DNA of 64,000 nt from positions 5,563,501 to 5,627,500 of the forward strand of contig NZ_CP077089.1 in assembly GCF_014268445.2 (NCBI RefSeq). The letters are read 5' to 3'. Of the stretch, positions 10,001-17,435 are shown piece after piece. The translations under genes were made by a program, and so were the position numbers. Origin of the DNA: Pseudomonas tensinigenes. GTDB taxonomy: Bacteria > Pseudomonadota > Gammaproteobacteria > Pseudomonadales > Pseudomonadaceae. Under the pieces are notes generated by a model, which did not search any database, was not told the DNA's origin, and saw only the letters and a list, made by a program, of their open reading frames with translations. Within the stretch, counting starts at the first letter, position 1. The number at the start of each line of letters is the position of its first letter.

Positions 10001-12234
10001 AACCCAGTGATTTTTATCAGGCCACGCTCGATGCTCTGCCCGAGGGCAAACGCACGGCACTGGGCGAAAAAGGCGCCGATGCTGGCCGGTTCAAGTCGTG
10101 GATCATGGAAACCACCGCAGCGCCGAGCGAGCGCAGAACCTTGTTGGCCGAACCGCCCATTCGCCGGGTAGCGACAGTTGAAACAGAAACGCTGGTGCGC
10201 GGCTGGCCGACATTCTTCGGTGAGCTTACGCCAGAGCAGAGGATCAAAAAGCTGTACCCAAAGATGAACGAAAGGCAGGTCGAGACGTTCATCAAGGTGC
10301 TCAAGCGCAACGGCGGTCACGAAGAGGCCATCCAGCGACTGGAGAACGATCGCAAGTCACTGAAAGACATCTTGCAGCGGTGGCGTGACAGCTATCGTCA
10401 GGACACCGACAGTTATGGAGAAACCATTCCAGGACCACCCGGTGAATACCTGCACAATGGCGGAAGGTATCTCGAGGAGCGCTTGCTCCAGTGTTTCGAA
10501 CGCCAAAGCGAGATATTCGGTGAACGCCGCAACCACCCGGAACAGGGCTACGCCCTGGACCTGTCCGCCGATTTTTCCGGCCCCGACCTTGAAAAATGGT
10601 GGCGGGCGCTGCGCCAGCAACCGGGCATCGACCTGCACCTGGCCCGGATCAGAGCCCTGAACCTCGACAATGCAAACTTTTCCAAAGCCGCCGATGGCTT
10701 GCTGAGCAGCTTCCCGCATCTGAATCAACTGAGCGCTCGCCAGTGCGGCCTGACCCAGGTGATACCGGCGATTGGCAGGATGCGTCAGCTTCGGGAGCTG
10801 GATCTGGCCGATAACAAAATCAGCCTGACCAGCCCTGCCGATGAGCCGTTCAGTGAGCTGACACAGCTGCAAACATTGAACCTGAACGGCAACCCCTTGC
10901 GCCATCCACCCGATATCGGGCGGATGGATCGGTTGAATGAGCTGAGTCTGGCCAACACCGATATCCAGACCTGGCCCCAAGGTCTGTTCAAGGTCGGTGA
11001 TATGGACACACCGCGTCTGCGCAGTTTCATGCTGGACATGCGCCAGGCGCCGATCGATACCCTGCCGCAGGTCACGCCCGGCTCCGACCAGGCGTTCATC
11101 CTCAGCCGGGCGCGATTCGATCCGGGCAGGCTTGCCCCTCTCGACCGGATCCGTTACGGCGACTACCGTGAGTCCACGGGTTTGACCGCGCAGCAAGTAC
11201 TATCACCCGCAGCCGGCAATGAGCTCTCCTATTGGCGAGATCTGCCCAAAGACCATGGGTTCAGCCCCTCGGCGCAACTCGCAAAGTACCGCGAGGAGTC
11301 CTGGCATGACGTGTGGGCAGAGCCCGGCTCCGAAGGCTTTTTTGCTGTCATCGCCTACCAGAAAAACAACGGGTTCTACCAGAACGCAGCGTCACGTCCC
11401 TACCTGACCAGGCGGGTCTGGGAAATGATCGATGCAGTCGCCGTTGATTCGCGACTGCGCGCAAAACTGTTCAGCGAAATCACCTCGCCACAAGACATCA
11501 ACAATGCCGGCGCCCAGCTTTTCAACGCCATGGGCATCGATGTGTTGGTGGCCAAAGCCTACGCCGAGTCGCCATCGGTCGAGGTGCTGGACGACAAACT
11601 GGTCCGGTTGGCCCATGGCGCTGCGCGTCTTGACCGAATGAGCGATCTGGCCAACGAGGAAGTCAGCCGCCAGGCACAAAGAACCCGGCTGGACCCGACG
11701 CAACCGCCACCGCATGAAATGGACGTGCATATCGCATTCGAGACAGGACTGGCCGAACGTCTGGAATTGCCCTGGCATGCCGAAAGCATTCCATTTCAAC
11801 CGGCCTCGGGTGTCAGCCAAAAGACCATCGATGCTGCCTACGACGCAATCATCAAACGTGAAGCCGGCGATGGATTGGTCAACGGCATGATCGACTTGTA
11901 CGGCGATGCCTTCTGGGAGCGTCATTTGCGCAACACCCACCCGGATCGTTACGCGACAAACGACATGCATGCCGCGAACAAGATCAGTCTGCTCGATGAA
12001 TTGCGCCAGGCGCAGGCGCAATGGGTTGACGAAAGTGATCTGTCGCGCCTGAACCCGCTCGCCCGTCGAATAATGCTTCTGGCAGATCAATTGCAGCTCG
12101 CCCACGTTGAGGTCTTCAGCGGCGAAAAAATGAGCCAGGCCCGTTACGACAGACTGGTGAAGGACATCGGTTATGCCCGCAACGATTTATCCCGAGAATT
12201 GACCCGCCAGGCGCTGAGCCGGGCCGGACTCTGA
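7093..12234 (+). CDS. DUF6543 toxin with LRRs and a cysteine-less NEL-type ubiquitin ligase domain
   Basis: A protein of 1713 residues. The ATG at 7093 has AAGGA 9 bases upstream; a TTG at 7087 in the same frame is less likely. A DUF6543 module fills about residues 20-650, with a hydrophobic pair at about 455-540. Leucine-rich repeats run about 1165-1310 (LRELDLADNKI, LQTLNLNGNPL). The C-terminus matches bacterial NEL E3 ligases (RRVWEMIDA, GLAERLELPW, SGVSQ). In active NELs the catalytic cysteine sits in a TCxD motif; here the aligned stretch is T-S-P-Q-D (1464-1468), with proline 1466 at the cysteine position. The last cysteine of the whole protein is at 1218, inside the LRRs. Ligase activity by the known mechanism is therefore not expected. 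Export route and target are unknown. Confidence 0.85.
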   Translation: MSDSSVPAATPDKGRHYDFIASAVDDNFKTATVARGEALAATPLNTQAWYASAPTAYLEKLRVANIKAWGSQNEVDRLLARIDLTTFATPLLQARLKERYGIELTSDTDSDSDIERTWLHLYMPKSNPWYAFNLSDGVTARQVSLLQAALHNFASNEQVADGSDFISKPDKLGNFDVLPIRQTMSIRQFQTLCRELDIGAQYKKHLESYLLPDEPVAKAVLQHKVTQSQKDALAVAAHIALLTHDIEYDAYKTLLALAEGQTRLMLNGRRQQCCDLSMLGTRLTGILLLIPAVRDSRGINRLIAYLPNDPDHPLKEYPSPQAFQAELARQLRENKVSAVTRQSYQQYFSQFVDQQQRGHFFAELEQRLFIVRYHQKENPDDSRPAWRKDDVAKPQLQLQHVPLAPDYWPHAYQKKLDNILNDARELAVSTADADSKARWAWWDNFKKIVSDIFNAALLIATPFVPGLGELMMVYTAYQITTDVIEGLVDLAQGLWQEMGEHIISVVTNVIQLAAFGVGSQIGAAFKLKLSPLVEGMKPVKLPNGKPALWHPDLAPYEQTKLMLPAASKPDGHGLHQMGRETLLPLEGKLYSVEKASTQPTSKTHRIKHPSRPNAYRPKIEHNEHGAWLHEAESPHDWADQTLMQRLGHNVERFTPTELEQIRISSGTATDALRQMHDHNSPPPPLLADTIKRFGTYDDVQLSSTHIRDGQPLAPDAVWFEPITTGLPGWPRERALRVYEHADLRGYSRQYGNPAATAANTLNISHAELNNGELPERLAGFLDDAECKALLGRDVASAQRPQALRDLLAESVLARRGEVAERLYQAGERSNKADIRVVQQTFPQMPLTLAEKLLTQASPAEVQRIVDDNRLPLRIKAQARELNFEASTARAYEGFYRDDSVVPDTERLALNALKVHTDTFADLRIEVRDGVHDGPLRCSAGADDATLVRRLVRNEHGQYEVLDGNNRALHEPSDFYQATLDALPEGKRTALGEKGADAGRFKSWIMETTAAPSERRTLLAEPPIRRVATVETETLVRGWPTFFGELTPEQRIKKLYPKMNERQVETFIKVLKRNGGHEEAIQRLENDRKSLKDILQRWRDSYRQDTDSYGETIPGPPGEYLHNGGRYLEERLLQCFERQSEIFGERRNHPEQGYALDLSADFSGPDLEKWWRALRQQPGIDLHLARIRALNLDNANFSKAADGLLSSFPHLNQLSARQCGLTQVIPAIGRMRQLRELDLADNKISLTSPADEPFSELTQLQTLNLNGNPLRHPPDIGRMDRLNELSLANTDIQTWPQGLFKVGDMDTPRLRSFMLDMRQAPIDTLPQVTPGSDQAFILSRARFDPGRLAPLDRIRYGDYRESTGLTAQQVLSPAAGNELSYWRDLPKDHGFSPSAQLAKYREESWHDVWAEPGSEGFFAVIAYQKNNGFYQNAASRPYLTRRVWEMIDAVAVDSRLRAKLFSEITSPQDINNAGAQLFNAMGIDVLVAKAYAESPSVEVLDDKLVRLAHGAARLDRMSDLANEEVSRQAQRTRLDPTQPPPHEMDVHIAFETGLAERLELPWHAESIPFQPASGVSQKTIDAAYDAIIKREAGDGLVNGMIDLYGDAFWERHLRNTHPDRYATNDMHAANKISLLDELRQAQAQWVDESDLSRLNPLARRIMLLADQLQLAHVEVFSGEKMSQARYDRLVKDIGYARNDLSRELTRQALSRAGL

Positions 12235-12247
12235 ATCTCGAACCAGG

Positions 12248-12269
12248 CCAGCCCCTTTCCGGGGGCTGG
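12248..12269. terminator. Hairpin between convergent genes
   Basis: CCAGCCCC (248-255 of the 12 kb block) pairs perfectly with GGGGCTGG (262-269) around a 6-base loop. It lies between the stop codons of the NEL-type toxin and the fimbrial operon. There is no following T run, so termination is inferred from position only. Confidence 0.4.
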
Positions 12270-12274
12270 TGACC

Positions 12275-13534
12275 TCAGCCCACCTCCGAATCCCAGATCA
12301 CCATGACGTTGCCCGAATAGCGGCGCGATGTTCCCTCCTTGATCATTTCATCCACCGCGTCACGGGCCACTTCGAAATGCAGCGTGCCGACCTTGCGATC
12401 CAGATAGAACCCGGGCTGAAACAACTCGGTGCCACTGCCATCGCGCAGCAACCGGCGGCGATTGACCGGCTGCCCCGCGCCATCGGTCAACCCGTTGGGC
12501 AGGCTGACGCTGATTTCCAGCGGTGCCTCATGACCGGCATTCGCTTCCCATAACGCGCAGTTGTTGCCCATGACGTACTGGCATTCGATGCTCATCTTGA
12601 AGCGGCTCGATGCCGAGATATTGAAGGTCTGATCGCGCAGCAGCCGGGTCGGCTTGCGCCCCTGATTCAACCAGGATTGCCAGCCCCCGAGCGGTTCCAG
12701 CACCACGCGGTTGGCGCCAGGGGGAATATCGACCTTCAGGGTGTGCGTGACCTTCAGATTGAAATTGAGGGTCAGCATCGAGTCGGACGGGATCATCACA
12801 TCGCCCATGTCGAAATCCAGGTTCGGGCCGACGGTGTAGGTGATGGAACCGGTGTAGTCGCCCGACTCCATCTTCAGCGGATCCGGTGTGCGCAGTTCGT
12901 AGGCATAACCGAAATACAGGTAGCGCATGGCCTGCGGAATGTCGAATAGCGCCTTTTTCGCACAGGTCCCGGCCCCTTCCGGTACTCTCCAGAAACTGTT
13001 GTAGCCCGAGGGGCCGGCGCTGTTCCATCCGACGCCCTGGCAGGGCGGCGGAGCATACGTCCAGCCACCGCCTTCCCACAGCTCGTCCCACCAGCCGCCT
13101 CCGGTCAATTCGTTCACCGGTCGCGGCAACGCCAGTTCGTGACCGATCCCGGCAATCCTGATCTGCAATTTGTGCGTATCGCCTGACGAATGGGTGACTT
13201 GCACATCCCGCCAATCCGACGGAATCCGCGCCATGCCGCCCTGACGCGGATCGGTATGGTTGGCCAGAATCGGCGCATTGGCCGCGAACGGAATGCGCGC
13301 GATCAGACTGAACAGACTGATCGGTTCACAAGCCTGCGGGATCTGGCGACAGAACCCCTCGGACGGCGTCTGGTTCTTGAACTGATTTCGTTGCGGGTTG
13401 GCAAAGTCCGGTTCGAAAGTGGCGTCAATGTCATGCACTTCAGCCGATGCCGCACCGGCCACCAGCGTCAGCACCAGACTGCTCCACGCGCTGCGCTTTG
13501 TCAGGCGAAGACACCTTGTGAACACATTACCCAT
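12275..13534 (-). CDS. CFA/I-type fimbrial tip adhesin (CfaE/CblD family), copy 3
   Basis: Secreted minor pilin/tip adhesin of the alternate chaperone-usher class, 419 residues with a signal peptide ending at ASA-EVHD. The ATG at 13534 has GGAGAA 6 bases upstream; the frame extends further, but that part is the intergenic region. It is a close tandem paralog of the gene at 13604-14845. The C-terminal half (pilin domain, from about TPDPLKM on) is almost identical, while the N-terminal adhesin half has diverged more, for example around the GWWDELWEGGGW stretch. It is the last gene of the fimbrial operon. The family caps the pilus and binds the receptor; the receptor here is unknown. Confidence 0.85.
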   Translation of the reverse strand: MGNVFTRCLRLTKRSAWSSLVLTLVAGAASAEVHDIDATFEPDFANPQRNQFKNQTPSEGFCRQIPQACEPISLFSLIARIPFAANAPILANHTDPRQGGMARIPSDWRDVQVTHSSGDTHKLQIRIAGIGHELALPRPVNELTGGGWWDELWEGGGWTYAPPPCQGVGWNSAGPSGYNSFWRVPEGAGTCAKKALFDIPQAMRYLYFGYAYELRTPDPLKMESGDYTGSITYTVGPNLDFDMGDVMIPSDSMLTLNFNLKVTHTLKVDIPPGANRVVLEPLGGWQSWLNQGRKPTRLLRDQTFNISASSRFKMSIECQYVMGNNCALWEANAGHEAPLEISVSLPNGLTDGAGQPVNRRRLLRDGSGTELFQPGFYLDRKVGTLHFEVARDAVDEMIKEGTSRRYSGNVMVIWDSEVG

Positions 13535-13603
13535 GGTCGTTCTCCATAATGACCTCGGAACATCCGAAGCTTCCCTGTCAACACGGCACAATCGCCAATT
13601 CAC

Positions 13604-14845
13604 CTAACTCACTTCCGAATCCCAGATCACCGTGACATTGCCCGAATAGCTGCGGGCATACCCGTCCTTGAGCATTTCATCCACCGCATCACGGGCCACC
13701 TCGAAATGCAGCGTGCCAACCTTGCGATCGAGATAGAAACCCGGCTGAAACAACTCGGTACCACTGCCATCGCGCCACAACCGACGGCGCTTGACCGGCT
13801 GCCCGGCGCTGTCAGTCAGGCCGTTGGGCAACGTGACGCTGACTTCCAGCGGGACACCATGGCCAGCGGTCGATTCCCATAGCGCGCAGTTGTTGCCCAT
13901 GACGTACTCGCATTCAATGTTCATCCTGAAACGGCTCGACGCCGAGATATTGAACGTCTGATCGCGCATCAGCCGGGTCGGCTTGCGCCCCTGGTTCAGC
14001 CAGGATTGCCAGCCCCCGAGCGGCTCCAGCACCACGCGGTTGCCGCCGGGAGGAATATCGACCTTCATGGTGTGCGTGACCTTCAGATTGAAGTTGAGGG
14101 TCAGAATCGAGTCGGACGGGATCATCACATCGCCCATGTCGAAATCCATGTTCGGGCCGACGGTGTAGGTGATGGAACCGGTGTAGTCGCCTGCATCCAT
14201 CTTCAGCGGATCCGGTGTGCGCAGTTCGTAGGCGTAGACGAAATACAGGTAGCGCATGGACAGCGGAATATCGAACTTTGCCTGCTTGCTACAGGCCCCC
14301 GCGCCCGTTGGCACTTTCCAGAAACTGTTGTAACCCACTTCTCCCGCGGAAAAAGTGCCGACACCCTGGCACGGCGCCGGGGCGTGCATCCACCCACCGC
14401 CCTCCCACAGGTCGTCCCACCCGCCACCGCCGGTCAACTCGGCCACCCGGTCCGGCAATTGCGTTTCATGACCGACACCGGCAATCCTCAACTGCACGAC
14501 CTGCGTATCACCGGAAGAGTGAGTGACGGTGATGTTCTGCCAATTGGAGGGGACTTTGGCCATGCCGCCTAGGCGAGGATCACTGTGATTGGCCTGAATG
14601 GGCGCGCTGGCCTCAAAGGAAATTCGTGCAATCAGGCTGAACAGTCCGAAAGGTTCACAAGCCCAGGGCGCTTGCCGGCAAAAACCCTCGGACTGTGTCT
14701 GATTCTTGAACTGATTCTTTTGCGGATTGGCAAAGTCAGGCTCGAAGGTCGCGTCAATGTTGTGCACTTCGGCCGCTGCCGCGACGCTGAACAACGTCAG
14801 CAAACCAATCCATGGCCGGATGCCCGGGGCGCTAAAAAAACTCAA
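13604..14845 (-). CDS. CFA/I-type fimbrial tip adhesin (CfaE/CblD family), copy 2, TTG start
   Basis: 413 residues with a signal peptide ending near VAAAA-EVHN. The start is TTG at 14845, with GGAGAACGCCC directly upstream. The same context (GGAGAACGACC) precedes the ATG of the downstream paralog, so the start position is conserved and only the codon differs. The body is a two-part adhesin-pilin protein close to its neighbour at 12275-13534, pointing to a fairly recent tandem duplication followed by divergence of the adhesin half. It lies 46 bases after the second pilin gene, in the same operon. Confidence 0.83.
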   Translation of the reverse strand: MSFFSAPGIRPWIGLLTLFSVAAAAEVHNIDATFEPDFANPQKNQFKNQTQSEGFCRQAPWACEPFGLFSLIARISFEASAPIQANHSDPRLGGMAKVPSNWQNITVTHSSGDTQVVQLRIAGVGHETQLPDRVAELTGGGGWDDLWEGGGWMHAPAPCQGVGTFSAGEVGYNSFWKVPTGAGACSKQAKFDIPLSMRYLYFVYAYELRTPDPLKMDAGDYTGSITYTVGPNMDFDMGDVMIPSDSILTLNFNLKVTHTMKVDIPPGGNRVVLEPLGGWQSWLNQGRKPTRLMRDQTFNISASSRFRMNIECEYVMGNNCALWESTAGHGVPLEVSVTLPNGLTDSAGQPVKRRRLWRDGSGTELFQPGFYLDRKVGTLHFEVARDAVDEMLKDGYARSYSGNVTVIWDSEVS

Positions 14846-14891
14846 GGGCGTTCTCCAAAAATATACCGATACCAGCGCTACACGCGCCGAC

Positions 14892-15392
14892 TCACTCGCC
14901 CGGCGCTCGGGCGCTGAACAGCAGCAGCACGTTGCCGGCGTAATCTCCGGCGCGGTAGCCGCCCTCCGGTCTGATCGGGTCGATTTGCAACAACACCCGA
15001 CTGCCCGCGGCGGCTTCGGCCTGCGACACCACCTGACGCGGCGCCATCTCAGCGCTCAACTCCACCTCGTTGAAGGTCACGCGCAGTCTGATATCGTCCG
15101 CCGGCCGACCGTTCGAAAGGTAGGGCGCGGACTCCAGGCGCGCCTCAATCGCACCGGTGTCGTGGCGCACGTCAAAGTATTTGCGCACACTGCTCAGGCT
15201 TGAGGTCGGGTGGTTCCAGTGCAGCTGCTGCGGCCGGTGAATCCAGTCCGGCTCCGCCGGAATGATGTAGAACGCTCGACTGGGGACGTTCAGTGTCACT
15301 TCGAAGGTGTGTTCTTCCCGAGCCGCCCAGGCCGCGTCGCTGGTCAAAGCCGCCGCGGCAATCAGCGCGACGACGGTGCATTGCTTGATCAT
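14892..15392 (-). CDS. CFA/I-type fimbrial subunit, second pilin
   Basis: A 166-residue secreted pilin of the CFA/I (CfaB/CblA) family. The signal peptide ends at AWA-AREEH. It shares with the first pilin (20063-20554) the early strand (TLNVPSRAFYIIP against SIVAHVPTNGFYVVP), a YFDVRHDTGAIEARL region aligned with FFDVRNNNGSVHASV, and the closing GDYAGNVLLLF against GDYTGVVALTF. It has no cysteines, as usual for donor-strand pilins of this class. Its place after the chaperone, away from the first pilin, suggests a minor or alternative subunit. Confidence 0.82.
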   Translation of the reverse strand: MIKQCTVVALIAAAALTSDAAWAAREEHTFEVTLNVPSRAFYIIPAEPDWIHRPQQLHWNHPTSSLSSVRKYFDVRHDTGAIEARLESAPYLSNGRPADDIRLRVTFNEVELSAEMAPRQVVSQAEAAAGSRVLLQIDPIRPEGGYRAGDYAGNVLLLFSARAPGE

Positions 15393-15426
15393 GTTGGTTA
15401 CCCGTAGCGTTCAATGAAAAGCAGAC

Positions 15427-16170
15427 CTAGCGGCTGCTGACCGTCAGGTTCTTCTTCTCGCTGCCCTCGATCAGAAAGAAGCGGTACGCACGGCCCTTCT
15501 CCTTATCGAAAGCGAAGGTTTTGCCCGCCAGCACATGGTGTTTGGTGGTCGCGCCGCAGTCGGTTTCGTTACTCAGCGAACAGCTTTTGAACTCGTCGAC
15601 GATCACCACGGTATTGCCGTCATTGCGCAGTTCGTAGCGACTGGCGGTTTCATTGATTGCCGTGGCGAAGCGTGCTTCCTTGGGGCGGACAAAGAACACC
15701 GTGCCAAACCCGGTCATCACGTTGACCCCGGCCGTCAGTGCCTTTTTGTAGTCTTCACGCTCTTCCTGGCTGACTGCGAACTCGTCTTCTTTTTCCGGCA
15801 CCACCGGCACGAACCGCACACGGAAGTAACGCTCGCGATCGCGTGCGCCCATGTACAGCAAACGGGTGCCCTGCATTCCCTGAGCCGGCACGATCAGCCG
15901 CGCCGGACTGGCCATCAAGCCGTTGCGCGAGGCGCCGTCGGCAGCGTTCTGAACCGGGATTTCCGTCGGTATGCCGTCGGCACCGTAGACAATTTCCAGC
16001 ACGTTGACCTTGACGAACGCAGTGGCGTCACCGCTGTTGAACACCCGTTTCAGGTAGGTACTTTTGTCGGCATCCAGATAGTCGTACACCGTACCGACAT
16101 TGATCTGCGGCCCGGCCTGCGCCGTCAGGCAAAACACGCTGAGCACGCCCAGCAAAAAACCACGGTTCAT
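15427..16170 (-). CDS. Fimbrial periplasmic chaperone (CfaA/CblB family)
   Basis: A 247-residue periplasmic chaperone for alternate (CS1-type) pili, which holds pilin subunits by donor-strand complementation before delivery to the usher. The ATG at 16170 begins a typical signal peptide ending at TAQA-GPQ; GGAG lies about 9 bases upstream. The frame runs open to 16344, but that region overlaps the preceding adhesin gene. An ATG at 16185 is the only other reasonable start. The chaperone sits in mid operon, between the first tip adhesin and the second pilin. Confidence 0.83.
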   Translation of the reverse strand: MNRGFLLGVLSVFCLTAQAGPQINVGTVYDYLDADKSTYLKRVFNSGDATAFVKVNVLEIVYGADGIPTEIPVQNAADGASRNGLMASPARLIVPAQGMQGTRLLYMGARDRERYFRVRFVPVVPEKEDEFAVSQEEREDYKKALTAGVNVMTGFGTVFFVRPKEARFATAINETASRYELRNDGNTVVIVDEFKSCSLSNETDCGATTKHHVLAGKTFAFDKEKGRAYRFFLIEGSEKKNLTVSSR

Positions 16171-16216
16171 CGTCTTCAACTCCATGAAAAAAGGAAAAAG
16201 GCCCCGGCCGGCACGT

Positions 16217-17431
16217 TCACACGTCCGAGTCCCAGATAACGGTGATATTGCCGCTGAGCGTGTCGGTGAAACCCGGCCGCAAAAGAAAGTCGATGGCATC
16301 CCTGGGCATCTCGAAACGCAATGAGCCGGCCTTGCGGTCCACATAAAAACCCGGTTGAAAAGGACCGACCCACGTGTTGTAAAGCAGTTTGAGCTGACTC
16401 ACCGTGCGCCCCATGGGCCCATCGATGCCGGCGGGCAGCGTGAGATAGGTTTCCACCTCGGTGACATTGCCTCTGGGGCTGCGCAATTTGCAGCGCGTAC
16501 CGCCCGTGGAGTCGCACAGGATCATGACCTTGAAGCGCGACGAGGCGGAGATGTAGAACAGTTGATCGCGAAAGATGCGTGTCGGCGGGCGGCCATTGTC
16601 GACCCAGCGCATCCAGCCGCCCTCGGGTTCGAGTAGCACTTTGTTGCCGCCCGGCGGCAGATCGACCTTGAGGGTGTGCTGCACGTCGAGCACGAAATCC
16701 AGATTCAGGCTGCCATCGTCCGGCGCCATCAACGGCCCCAGATCGAAATCGCCGCCGTTGCCGATGGAATACGCCAGCGAACCGGTGTAAAGACCCGATG
16801 ACATGCCTAACGGATTGGGCGTGCGCAACTCGTAGGCGAAATCCAGATTGTTGAAGTACATCGATGGAATGGTGAACGCGGCAATCTTGGTGCAGGCCGT
16901 TTCCACCGGCGTTTTCCAGAAAAACCGGTAGTAATTGGGCGTAAAGAAACCGACACCGCTATAGATACAGGGGGCAGGAGCATAGACCCAGCTGCTGCCG
17001 GTCCAGAGTTTCTGATGGCCTTCAAGCGGGTCGCTCACGCCCACCAGATTGGCCGCGGTGTCGCTCAACACAAATGTCGAACCGATGCCGATGATGCGGA
17101 TTTCGACGGTTTCGCTTTCCTGCGTCTCGGCATTGGTCACCGTCAGTTGCCGCCAATTGGCCGGTGCCTTGACCGTCACAGCGTCACCGGGCTGGAGAGT
17201 GCGGGTGGACTCGAAACGAATCGGAAATTGAATACTGAACATGCGGTTATCGGCGCACTCGCTCGGGGCAGCCTCGCAATACCCGCTGTTCGGCGTTTGG
17301 TTGATGAACACGTTTTTGCTCGGCTGCGACGGATCAGGCTGAAACAACGCGCGGATCTCCTGGCTCGCCGCCTCGGCGGCCGGCATCGCCAATGCCAGCC
17401 AGAGGCCCAGGCCATACGTGGACTTGTTCAT
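16217..17431 (-). CDS. CFA/I-type fimbrial tip adhesin (CfaE/CblD family), copy 1
   Basis: 404 residues with a signal peptide ending at AEA-ASQE. The ATG at 17431 follows the usher stop codon within a few bases, with AAGGCGGG upstream. It is more distant from the other two tip-adhesin copies, but keeps the family layout: FQPDPSQPSKNVFINQTPNS opening, YELRTPNPLGM before the pilin domain, FYISASSRFK, and the closing GNITVIWDSDV. As the copy next to the usher it is probably the ancestral tip adhesin of the operon. Confidence 0.83.
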   Translation of the reverse strand: MNKSTYGLGLWLALAMPAAEAASQEIRALFQPDPSQPSKNVFINQTPNSGYCEAAPSECADNRMFSIQFPIRFESTRTLQPGDAVTVKAPANWRQLTVTNAETQESETVEIRIIGIGSTFVLSDTAANLVGVSDPLEGHQKLWTGSSWVYAPAPCIYSGVGFFTPNYYRFFWKTPVETACTKIAAFTIPSMYFNNLDFAYELRTPNPLGMSSGLYTGSLAYSIGNGGDFDLGPLMAPDDGSLNLDFVLDVQHTLKVDLPPGGNKVLLEPEGGWMRWVDNGRPPTRIFRDQLFYISASSRFKVMILCDSTGGTRCKLRSPRGNVTEVETYLTLPAGIDGPMGRTVSQLKLLYNTWVGPFQPGFYVDRKAGSLRFEMPRDAIDFLLRPGFTDTLSGNITVIWDSDV

Positions 17432-17435
17432 CGAT

